From positions 24,422-88,421 of the forward strand of contig CAZSSM010000020.1 of the NCBI GenBank assembly GCA_964609385.1: a DNA stretch of 64,000 nt, written 5' to 3'. The stretch is from CAZSSM01 sp964609385 (GTDB lineage Bacteria; Planctomycetota; Planctomycetia; Isosphaerales; Isosphaeraceae). The number at the start of each line of letters is the position of its first letter. The stretch's first letter is position 1. The notes under the pieces were generated by a model, which saw only the letters and a program-made list of their open reading frames with translations, made no database searches and was not told where the DNA came from. A program made the translations under genes and the position numbers. Positions 18,539-25,654 of the stretch are shown here, in pieces.

Positions 18539-18970
18539 ATGACCGTCAATCCGCCCCACCTCCTCTCGCCCTGGGAGCACCTCCACCTGCAGATGCGGGT
18601 CTTGCAGGCGGTGATGTCCGAGGCTGAGCCAGCCCTGGCCGAACTCGGCCTGGACAGTAAGGGGTTCTTTCTGCTCTGCGTCCTGGAAGAGCATCCCAGC
18701 CCCGCCGCCGCGGCCGAGGCCCTCATGCTGCCTCGACCCACCGCCACCAGCCTGATCAAGCGGGCCGAGGCGGCCGGTCATCTCCAACGACGGACCGTCC
18801 CCGGCGACCTCCGCCGTTTCCACCTCTCGCTGACCGATCAGGGACGCCAAGCCCGAGAGCGCGGACAGCAGATCCTCGACCAGGTTGTCGGCCGTCGACT
18901 GGCCAGGCTCGACCACCAGCAACGCGTCGCCCTGGAAGACACCCTCAAGCGAATCGCCGAGACCCCATAA
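18539..18970 (+). CDS. MarR family transcriptional regulator
   Basis: A 143-residue winged-helix protein. The N-terminal dimerisation helix is followed by LDSKGFFLLCVLEEHPSPAAAAEAL, a recognition helix with LPRPTATSLIKRAEAAG, and the wing LQRRTVPGDLRRFHLSLTDQG, which has the Asp-Arg pair typical of MarR wings. The frame is open far upstream only because it runs antisense through the two SDR genes; the ATG at 18539 is where conserved sequence begins. It probably represses itself and the divergent SDR operon in response to a small ligand. Confidence 0.85.
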   Translation: MTVNPPHLLSPWEHLHLQMRVLQAVMSEAEPALAELGLDSKGFFLLCVLEEHPSPAAAAEALMLPRPTATSLIKRAEAAGHLQRRTVPGDLRRFHLSLTDQGRQARERGQQILDQVVGRRLARLDHQQRVALEDTLKRIAETP

Positions 18971-19150
18971 CCCTCCCTCGGACCCGACACCATCCCTGCG
19001 GTCGCAGTGTTCTAAAGTCCCCACAATGGTTCGATGGAACCCCGACGCCCGGGTCGGTCCGAGAACCAGGGGCAAACCGTCCCTCAGCCTATCGGCCGCC
19101 CCAACCGCTCGAACCTCCCAAAGGACCTGCAACGCGAGAGGCCTCGAACG

Positions 19151-19597
19151 ATGCTGACCGTCGAGTGGAACGACAGTTACGCCACCGGGGAGCCGCTGGT
19201 CGACCAGCAACACAAGACCCTGTTTCAGAACGTGGCCCGACTTGGACGATTAAGCGCCGAGAAGGATCCCGACCAGATCCAGGAGATCCTCGAGTACCTC
19301 AACACCTACGTGGCCAATCACTTCCACTATGAGGAGCGGTGCATGGAGCGTTATCGATGCCCGCTGGCCGCCCAGAACAAGACGGCCCACGAACGGTTCA
19401 TCCGGACCGTCGGCGCCTTCACGCGTCGGGTCGAGGCCGAGGGACTCAACCAAGCCCTCGTCGACGACCTCGTCCATACCGTCAACGCTTGGTTGATCAG
19501 CCACATCTGCAAGGTCGACGTCGACATCAAGAAGTGCCGGAACTTGGCCAAAAACTGCCGGGAAGCCCCGACGGGCCCCAAGTCGGCCGCTGGGTAA
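19151..19597 (+). CDS. Bacteriohemerythrin
   Basis: A 148-residue single-domain hemerythrin, a four-helix bundle binding O2 at a di-iron centre. The iron ligands are visible in family order: His21 in DQQHKTLF, His57 and Glu61 in NHFHYEE, His in KTAHERF, and His plus Asp in SHICKVDVDIK. The ATG at 19151 is chosen because the signature MLTVEWNDSYATG begins there, with GAGAGG nine bases upstream. Bacterial hemerythrins store or sense oxygen or protect iron enzymes. It stands alone. Confidence 0.88.
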   Translation: MLTVEWNDSYATGEPLVDQQHKTLFQNVARLGRLSAEKDPDQIQEILEYLNTYVANHFHYEERCMERYRCPLAAQNKTAHERFIRTVGAFTRRVEAEGLNQALVDDLVHTVNAWLISHICKVDVDIKKCRNLAKNCREAPTGPKSAAG

Positions 19598-19691
19598 TGA
19601 CGACCCCAACGCACGGCCGTCAACTTCTCCCCATCCATGGACGTTTTTCGGCTACGGACGTCTTCGTGAAGCGTATAATTTTCTTGGTCTA

Positions 19692-19734
19692 AAGCCGAAA
19701 ATTAGCATCCGAAAGATATCTTTTTTATCGGCTT
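19692..19734. terminator. Possible bidirectional terminator
   Basis: An AAGCCGA/TCGGCTT inverted repeat (seven-base arms, 29-base loop with a CTTTTTTAT run) sits where the hemerythrin gene and the convergent RCK_C gene meet. The arms are short and the loop long, so this is a weak call. Confidence 0.25.
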
Positions 19735-20503
19735 ATGCCGATTCGATCCGGCGTGTCTCTTTCGGGTTGGGATCGCCGCCCGAGCGGGATTGTTCGTCGT
19801 GCTCGCGTTGTCCTTCGAGGTCATCGGGGCGATGGTCGAGCCGCTCAAGGACGTCGCGATGGCCATAGACGATCAACGTCTGCTCGGGTTCGATGACGGT
19901 CTCCCGGTCGGGGACCCCCAGGTAATCGCCGCCGGGCCGGGTGATCCCCAAGACGAGCACGCCCTCATCACGCAGGCGGAGATGGCCTAGCGAGCGGCCC
20001 GCCAACCAGTCGCCCGCCTTGACCTGCAGTTCGGCCACGACGAAGTCGCCCGAGAGATGCATCAACCGATGGAGGTCGCTATGCACCAGCCCCGTGTGGT
20101 CGCGGAGGAACCGGCTCAGCGCGATCCGGAGCCGACGCTCGAACCACGCGCTGGTGGCGACCGCCCAGAGCAGCAGCATGCCCAGCAGGAGCACGCCGAT
20201 CCGGACGGATAGGGATCCCTGCTCCGCATCGACGCGCAGAAAACCCAGCACGATCGTGGCGAAGATCGTCACGATCCCCCCGTTACGAAGAATCATCAGC
20301 CAGGTTACGATCCGTCGACGGACCGGATGGTTGACCACCTTCTCCGATTCGCTGGTCGTGAACCCCGTCCCGGTCAGGGCCGAACGCGCCTGAAACGCCG
20401 CCATGCTTCTCGGCAGGCCAGTCAGCGTCAGGGCGATCGTCGCGATCCGGACCAGGATCAGCGACAAGATCAAGATTAAGACCAATGAAATCACCGCAAT
20501 CAT
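19733..20503 (-). CDS. Membrane protein with pore-like segment and C-terminal RCK_C (TrkA-C) domain
   Basis: A 256-residue protein. The N-terminal helix (residues 2-30) is followed by RSALTGTGFTTSESE, which resembles a K+ channel/TrkH selectivity loop. Two further hydrophobic stretches follow (about 65-90 and 100-118). Residues about 145-215 form a TrkA-C/RCK_C domain: VAELQVKAGDWLAGRSLGHLRLRDEGV, then EPEQTLIVYG. The tail is charged and disordered (EGQREHDEQSRSGGD). The family is usually annotated as a TrkA C-terminal domain protein. A role in cation sensing or transport is plausible but inferred. Confidence 0.78.
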   Translation of the reverse strand: MIAVISLVLILILSLILVRIATIALTLTGLPRSMAAFQARSALTGTGFTTSESEKVVNHPVRRRIVTWLMILRNGGIVTIFATIVLGFLRVDAEQGSLSVRIGVLLLGMLLLWAVATSAWFERRLRIALSRFLRDHTGLVHSDLHRLMHLSGDFVVAELQVKAGDWLAGRSLGHLRLRDEGVLVLGITRPGGDYLGVPDRETVIEPEQTLIVYGHRDVLERLDHRPDDLEGQREHDEQSRSGGDPNPKETRRIESA

Positions 20504-20682
20504 TACCTACGACTCCGGTCAACCCTCTCCGAACGATTTGTCCTCGTCGAACTGCGACCGACCAACTGCCGCAACCGCGGTGCCAAACCGCGACGCTCCC
20601 GCTTGACCGAGATCATCCCTTACTATACAAATGATGCCAATTCGACCGGGTCGGGCCGTGCCTCGGTCCGAGAAGGATCGCT

Positions 20683-21279
20683 AGGAGCAACCGATGAGCA
20701 CGATCGACAAGACCAACATCACCACCCAAGACGTCGTCTACCCCGACTCCGACGGGCTCCCCATGGCCGACAATACCCTCCAGTTCCGATGGATCGTCAC
20801 CATCAAAGAAGGGCTCGAAGCCCTCTTCCGCCAACGAAACGACGTCTTCGTCGCCGGTGACCTCCTCTGGTACCCCGTCCAGGGAGACCCCAAAGTCCGA
20901 AGAGCCCCCGACGCCTTGGTCGCCTTCGGACGACCCAAGCGAGAACGCCGATCCTACATCCAGCACGAGGAAGCAGGCGTCGCACCTCAGGTCGTCTTCG
21001 AGGTCCTCTCCCCCAACAACACCCCCCAGGAAATGCGTGAGAAACGCCTCTTCTATCAGACCTACGGTGTCGAGGAGTATTATCAATACGACCCCGACAG
21101 CGGCGAACTGCTGGGTTGGATCCGCGTGGACGACACTTTGGAGCCGATCGCGGTGATGCGGGGCTGGGTCAGTCCGCGGCTGGACGTCACCTTCGACCTG
21201 GAGGGGGTCGACCTGGTGATGACTCGGCCCGACGGGCAGCGGTTCCTCTCCGTCCAACAGATCGACCAAGAGAGGATCC
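20683..21279 (+). repeat. Direct repeat copy 1 (Uma2 gene duplication)
   Basis: This 597-base block recurs 834 bases downstream at 21517-22113 with no difference seen by eye. It starts at the ribosome binding site (AGGAGCAACCG) of the Uma2 gene and ends inside the coiled-coil part. Identity including silent sites points to very recent duplication or gene conversion. Confidence 0.85.
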
Positions 21280-21455
21280 GAGCCCACCAGCGTGCTGAAG
21301 AAGAGCGCCGAAACGCCGAACGCGAGCGACAGCACGCCGAAGAGGAGCGTCAGAATGCCGAACGCGAACGGCAACGCGCCGACGAGGCCACCCAGCGCGC
21401 CGACTTGCTGGCCGAAAAGCTCCGCGCCTTGGGAATCGACCCCGAGAAACCGTGA
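20694..21455 (+). CDS. Uma2 family endonuclease-fold protein, copy 1
   Basis: A 253-residue Uma2 (DUF820) protein of the PD-(D/E)XK nuclease-like superfamily. The core includes NDVFVAGDLLWYPVQGD, RRAPDALVAFG (Asp of the nuclease core), VVFEVLSPNN (Glu and nearby residues) and the YYQYDPDSGEL strand. From about residue 195 it turns into a charged coiled coil built from RAEEERRNAERER-like heptads and ends ALGIDPEKP. Uma2 genes are very numerous in planctomycetes and cyanobacteria; cellular function is unknown and transposon-related roles have been proposed. AGGAG lies before the ATG. The coiled coil is longer than in copy 2. Confidence 0.88.
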   Translation: MSTIDKTNITTQDVVYPDSDGLPMADNTLQFRWIVTIKEGLEALFRQRNDVFVAGDLLWYPVQGDPKVRRAPDALVAFGRPKRERRSYIQHEEAGVAPQVVFEVLSPNNTPQEMREKRLFYQTYGVEEYYQYDPDSGELLGWIRVDDTLEPIAVMRGWVSPRLDVTFDLEGVDLVMTRPDGQRFLSVQQIDQERIRAHQRAEEERRNAERERQHAEEERQNAERERQRADEATQRADLLAEKLRALGIDPEKP

Positions 21456-21516
21456 CGAATCGTAAGCTCGACAGCCCGATCACTATCGATATACCAGCAG
21501 ATGCATAGGGCCCATC

Positions 21517-22113
21517 AGGAGCAACCGATGAGCACGATCGACAAGACCAACATCACCACCCAAGACGTCGTCTACCCCGACTCCGACGGGCTCCCCATGG
21601 CCGACAATACCCTCCAGTTCCGATGGATCGTCACCATCAAAGAAGGGCTCGAAGCCCTCTTCCGCCAACGAAACGACGTCTTCGTCGCCGGTGACCTCCT
21701 CTGGTACCCCGTCCAGGGAGACCCCAAAGTCCGAAGAGCCCCCGACGCCTTGGTCGCCTTCGGACGACCCAAGCGAGAACGCCGATCCTACATCCAGCAC
21801 GAGGAAGCAGGCGTCGCACCTCAGGTCGTCTTCGAGGTCCTCTCCCCCAACAACACCCCCCAGGAAATGCGTGAGAAACGCCTCTTCTATCAGACCTACG
21901 GTGTCGAGGAGTATTATCAATACGACCCCGACAGCGGCGAACTGCTGGGTTGGATCCGCGTGGACGACACTTTGGAGCCGATCGCGGTGATGCGGGGCTG
22001 GGTCAGTCCGCGGCTGGACGTCACCTTCGACCTGGAGGGGGTCGACCTGGTGATGACTCGGCCCGACGGGCAGCGGTTCCTCTCCGTCCAACAGATCGAC
22101 CAAGAGAGGATCC
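21517..22113 (+). repeat. Direct repeat copy 2 (Uma2 gene duplication)
   Basis: Second copy of the block at 20683-21279, apparently identical, including the ribosome binding site. Beyond 22113 the two genes differ in the number of coiled-coil heptads, then are similar again at the C-terminus. Confidence 0.85.
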
Positions 22114-22226
22114 AGCAATTCGAACGGGCCGAACGCGAACGGCAACGCGCTGACGAGGCCACCCAACGCGCCGAGCTGCTGGCCGAAAAGCTCCGCGCCT
22201 TCGGAATCGACCCTGAAGAGCCATGA
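21528..22226 (+). CDS. Uma2 family endonuclease-fold protein, copy 2
   Basis: A 232-residue near-duplicate of the preceding gene. Its first 195 codons look identical, and the same Uma2 core motifs (RRAPDALVAFG, VVFEVLSPNN) are present. The coiled coil is shorter by about seven heptad-like units and the end reads AFGIDPEEP. The frame is open from 21501, but the ATG at 21528 keeps the same AGGAG spacing as copy 1. The pair begins an accessory stretch with a third remnant at 23356-23471. Confidence 0.88.
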   Translation: MSTIDKTNITTQDVVYPDSDGLPMADNTLQFRWIVTIKEGLEALFRQRNDVFVAGDLLWYPVQGDPKVRRAPDALVAFGRPKRERRSYIQHEEAGVAPQVVFEVLSPNNTPQEMREKRLFYQTYGVEEYYQYDPDSGELLGWIRVDDTLEPIAVMRGWVSPRLDVTFDLEGVDLVMTRPDGQRFLSVQQIDQERIQQFERAERERQRADEATQRAELLAEKLRAFGIDPEEP

Positions 22227-22373
22227 GGTGGGTCGGTTCGAGCAATCAACGAAATAGCAGCTCATTATTTTGACTTTTAGTTTTTTCTCTAAAATCGACC
22301 ATTGCTGAACATCGATAAAATAGACTATAATCCGAATAAACAACGTACGTTTTAAATATTTTTTATTATCAAA

Positions 22374-23225
22374 TCAAGCACTTGGACCGAGCGCTTTCTT
22401 CGATCTGTCCTCCAGTCCCGAGTCGTCGCGGATGCAGGCGATGCAATCCTGGTGATTGTCCCAGGCTCTCTCGGAAAAATGGGTCACGCGGAGTCCGTCG
22501 ATGCGAGTCGTACGGGCAATCACCCATTCCGGACTTGAAAGCGTCATCCCATAGCGGCTCCTCCTGGTGCCCGCCGCTGCATCGAGATATTCCTCGAACC
22601 CAAACCCGTCATGTTGATACTTCTGGACGAGCGACGTCACTCGCCAGGAGGGGAGATCATAGTCGGTTCCCTCTAATATATTGCGATGCGCTTTTCTTCC
22701 ATGCGTCGTGAAGATCAAGATCCCACCGGGCCGAAGGACGTCCCGGAACACCCTAAGGAATTCAGAGAAGGGTTCGGAGTCGAGATGCGTGAACAGGGAG
22801 CCGACCCAGATGAGGTCGAATGCACCCCTCTCCAGGGGAATCTTGTGTGGGTCGTCTTCCGAGTATACGGGGACGGCGCCGAAGGTCGATGCACAGAAAT
22901 CGACTCCATCACGGAGCAGGTCGCAAGCGGTAATCTCCGCTTCCGGAAAGGCGGCCGTGAGATAGCGTGTGACCCGACCATGGCCGCATGGCAGGTCCAG
23001 GATCCGCTTCACGTCGGATGGTGATGTCCCAGCGGCCCGCAGGCAGACGTCGATGCATTCGAGTGCGGAACGGCCCACGCTGAAATAGTGGTCCTCGTTC
23101 CCCGCAAACATGTACTCATTCGGAGACATCGTTCGTACTAAGCATCCTTCGACTCTATTTATATTCATAGCATCCGGTGTCTCTGAGTATTGAGAAGGTA
23201 TCGATTGCAACCCGATCCGAACCAT
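22374..23225 (-). CDS. Class I SAM-dependent methyltransferase
   Basis: A protein of up to 283 residues with a Rossmann AdoMet domain: motif I RILDLPCGHGRVTRYL, acidic ITACDLL, then FDLIWVGSLFTHLD and VLRPGGILIFTTHGR. Alternative ATGs lie at 23168 and 23129; none has a convincing ribosome binding site. Conserved-looking sequence begins near MSPNEYMFAGNEDHYFSVG, so the true start may be 23168 or 23129. The gene is wedged between Uma2 copies in AT-rich flanks and has lower GC than its neighbours, suggesting acquisition with this stretch. Substrate unknown. Confidence 0.82.
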   Translation of the reverse strand: MVRIGLQSIPSQYSETPDAMNINRVEGCLVRTMSPNEYMFAGNEDHYFSVGRSALECIDVCLRAAGTSPSDVKRILDLPCGHGRVTRYLTAAFPEAEITACDLLRDGVDFCASTFGAVPVYSEDDPHKIPLERGAFDLIWVGSLFTHLDSEPFSEFLRVFRDVLRPGGILIFTTHGRKAHRNILEGTDYDLPSWRVTSLVQKYQHDGFGFEEYLDAAAGTRRSRYGMTLSSPEWVIARTTRIDGLRVTHFSERAWDNHQDCIACIRDDSGLEDRSKKALGPSA

Positions 23226-23355
23226 AGGCTATCGGAAAGACCAACGATGGTCCAGACTGTCGGCTCGGTTCGTCAGGGTTCGAGCATTGCTCCCAGACCA
23301 CTTGCGATCCATAGGCGAGCGAACTCTGTTCGCTCGCGGTCTTCTACCTGCTCCT

Positions 23356-23471
23356 GCGTGCCGAAGAAGAACGCTGAACGCGAACGTCAACGCGCCGACG
23401 AGGCCACCCAACGCGCCGAGTTGCTGGCCGAAAAGCTCCGCGCCCTCGGAATCGACCCTGAAGAGCTGTGA
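23356..23471 (+). pseudogene. Remnant of a third Uma2 gene (coiled-coil end only)
   Basis: These bases encode the last part of a Uma2 coiled coil (NAERERQRADEATQRAELL, then ALGIDPEEL and a stop) and match the ends of the two full genes, particularly copy 2. Similarity continues about 40 bases past the stop (GAGGTRGGTCGGYTCGAGCAAT-type sequence in both). The catalytic core is missing, and the upstream RAEEER part is out of frame with the end. It is a deletion remnant. Confidence 0.75.
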
Positions 23472-23738
23472 GGTAGGTCGGCTCGAGCAATCGAAGCAAT
23501 CAACGAGCTAGGGTTCAAACCGAGCGACAACATGAGCAGAACAAGTCCCTTCTTCCAGTTCGTCCGAGCTGCTTCGCATCGCGGAAAGGGCCAGTAGCCA
23601 TTCGCCGGTGTTCTGCCACGGCTAATATATTGTCGCACTACTTTGAATCACAAATATTAATTTACAATTTTTAAATGTAGAATCGTCGAAAGTCTGTCTC
23701 AAGAACCGAATTCAATTAGTCAAGGGGACGATTGCACT

Positions 23739-24201
23739 CTACAACTCAGCCGAGACGCCTGGGAAGCAGGCGAGGTGCCCGACGTGGGTCGTGGGAATCA
23801 CCACCTGGTCTCCCGGAACACCCAGCAAAGTCGATTGTGCCGCCAGGATGTAATCGGCGTCCGAGGCCTGTGGGGCGCCGTGGGCAGCCCGGCCCTGCGT
23901 ACGAGCGATCAGAACTCGCCAGCTTGCCGCATCACTGGGGTGGTGATCGGGTCGTAGAGCCGTGTGGCCACCAAGTGATCGAGTCAGCGCAACCCGGCTG
24001 CGGCGCCCACACGGAGCAGCTCCCGGCGAATCTCGTCGGCGGCGATCTCGGAGGCAACGACTTGGGCCCGGGCCGCGTTGAGGTCACCGATCCAGTTGCG
24101 GCAGGTGTCGGCGCCGGGCTCCCCGGGCGCCTGGCTTTGCGAGGCCCAAGCGGCCCGGCATCGAGCAGGACGATGCGAACCAACTCTCCCCCGACGATCA
24201 T
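23739..24201 (-). pseudogene. Degenerate PIN-domain (VapC-like) nuclease gene
   Basis: Reading the minus strand across frames rebuilds a PIN-domain protein: VRIVLLDAGPLG at the start (acidic PIN strand 1), a frameshift, CRNWIGDL, VVASEIAADEIRRELLRVG (second acidic cluster), a TGA in LR*LDHLVATRLYDPITT, a second TGA in QAGEF*SLV, another frameshift, then ASDADYILAAQSTLLG and VVIPTTHVGHLACFPGV to a TAG at 23739. The order matches the intact PIN proteins common in cyanobacteria and planctomycetes. Two stops and two frameshifts make it clearly non-functional. The start is uncertain (ATG 24201 or a TTG nearer the PIN strand). Confidence 0.75.
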
Positions 24202-24264
24202 TTCGACTCGGGAGGGGTGACGGGGAAACACCCTAGGCAGAATCATTTTTACATAATAACACGC

Positions 24265-25185
24265 TTACGAAGAGAAGATCCGATCCTCGGGGACACCCGC
24301 AGCCAGCAACGCAGCCACCTTCAGGCCGTGGATCTGGAGCACGGCCGGGGTCGTCTTCTTGAGGTCGGCGCGACCCATTAGGGCGAGGCTCCCCAGCGCG
24401 ACGACCCCGGCGATCGCCCAACCGACCGGACCGGCTAGCAACGCCACCGTCGTTGAGGCGCCGGTGTAGGCGGCGAAGGGCAGGGTCAACCCGAAGAGGC
24501 CGGCGACCGTCGAGATCGTCACGCTCATCGTCGTGTAGAAGGCGAACCCCGAGAAGAAGACCGTCGCCGAGAGCGTGGCCATCGCGCCGGCCCCCGACAA
24601 CCCGACCAGGGCCAGCTTGTCCTCCTTCGAGAGACCGCCATTGCCCAGGGTATCCTCCAGCTTCTCGAGCAGTTCGAGCCGCTGCGCCTCGGTCAACTTG
24701 TCCCACATCGCGGCGAAGACCCGCTTCTGGACCTCGCGCTCCAACATGAACGTGCTCAGCGACTCACAATCGCGGCGCGGCACGCCCTGACGCTCCGCGA
24801 CCCAAGCCACCGTCGTGTGATAGTCGTATCCGTAGACGTCCCCGGAAAACGGATATTTGAGCAGATTCATCGATCTCTTCATCATGTTCTTGATGACGAG
24901 ATAAGATCTCGTATACTTCCGGTCCAGGTCGGCGACGGTCGCGTCCTCCTTGAGGATCCCGAGGTTGATCATGAGTCCGAGGAGCGCGTCGTCCGGCAAG
25001 GCCTCGAGGAAGCGCCTGAAGTCGTATGGGGTCCACCTGGCGTCCGGTCGGACCAGCGGGGCAACCTGGGCGATGGGGTCGGTCGGTGCGGCGGGCTTCG
25101 AGCCCCCTGCGGTCGCTCGGCCCGTCGACGGCCCGAACCACACCCTGAGGCGACGCTTCAGGGAACTCATCGCATCCCACATCAT
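24265..25185 (-). CDS. YaaW-like (UPF0174) membrane-associated protein
   Basis: A 306-residue protein. The N-terminal half is soluble and charged (WTPYDFRRFLEALPDDALLG, then KEDATVADLDRKYTRSYL). A helical segment with EAQRLELLEKLEDTLGNGG leads to a strongly hydrophobic part (about residues 200-280) with glycine-rich helices such as AGPVGWAIAGVVALGSLAL. This architecture recalls YaaW/UPF0174 proteins, whose function is unsettled. The assignment is by general resemblance, not a diagnostic motif. GAGAGG lies before two adjacent ATGs (25185 and 25182). Confidence 0.6.
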   Translation of the reverse strand: MMWDAMSSLKRRLRVWFGPSTGRATAGGSKPAAPTDPIAQVAPLVRPDARWTPYDFRRFLEALPDDALLGLMINLGILKEDATVADLDRKYTRSYLVIKNMMKRSMNLLKYPFSGDVYGYDYHTTVAWVAERQGVPRRDCESLSTFMLEREVQKRVFAAMWDKLTEAQRLELLEKLEDTLGNGGLSKEDKLALVGLSGAGAMATLSATVFFSGFAFYTTMSVTISTVAGLFGLTLPFAAYTGASTTVALLAGPVGWAIAGVVALGSLALMGRADLKKTTPAVLQIHGLKVAALLAAGVPEDRIFSS

Positions 25186-25654
25186 TATTCCCTATCCTCT
25201 CCGTCGAGATCATATGGACCGATCTCGGCCTCCTTCGAGCCGATCGCACACCCCAGCGTGACAGGTGATCGAAGCTGCTCGGAGGTCGGTCGCGTCAACA
25301 ACCGCGTTGATCGGTTCAACCAACCGATACGATTCGAGGGTACATGAATCCGGGGGGCCGGTCAAACAACCTCGGCCCCTGGAATAGAATCGTCGGCCCT
25401 CCCGCTTCTCCGGCTGACCGACGGTTGGGGTGGCTGGGGACTGGCCCGTTTGGGGCCAGACCCCAAGGCTGATCCGGGTGAGTCAGCCAACCGTTCTTGG
25501 CGAGGGGTCGGCCATCTCACGACATCGTCACCGGGGTCTGCTCGCGTTGCGTCGCAGTCCCCAGCCACCCGAGCACGGCGCCGGGAGGATTGGGGCCAAG
25601 ATCCAATCGGCCTCATGAGCCAGCCCATGGGCTTAGGACAAATCAAAGAACTAT
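25186..25654. other. Intergenic region containing a palindromic element
   Basis: No gene is supported in these 469 bases between two minus-strand genes. The stretch 25428-25570 is a repeat with perfect 16-base inverted ends. The rest holds the presumed promoter of the YaaW-like gene and nothing else recognised. Confidence 0.4.
25428..25570. mobile_element. MITE-like palindromic element, copy 1
   Basis: A 143-base element bounded by perfect 16-base inverted repeats (GGGTGGCTGGGGACTG at 25428-25443, its complement at 25555-25570). Just inside each end is a CAGACCCC-type motif (GGCCAGACCCC left, GGGGTCTGC right), giving two sub-hairpins. A second element with nearly the same ends and size lies at 36270-36415, and half copies at 36107-36191 and 38075-38113. 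It codes for nothing and is a candidate non-autonomous mobile or REP-type repeat. Confidence 0.6.

Noticed and set aside
17390..18970. 526-codon plus-strand frame
   Set aside because: Only the last 143 codons (MarR) are real. The rest runs antisense to two clear SDR genes and is Arg/Pro/Asp-rich.
23732..24220. 162-codon plus-strand frame
   Set aside because: It is antisense to the recognisable PIN pseudogene and has no motif of its own.
25362..25646. 94-codon minus-strand frame
   Set aside because: It is built largely from the palindromic element. The same VAGDC-type peptides recur wherever the repeat occurs.
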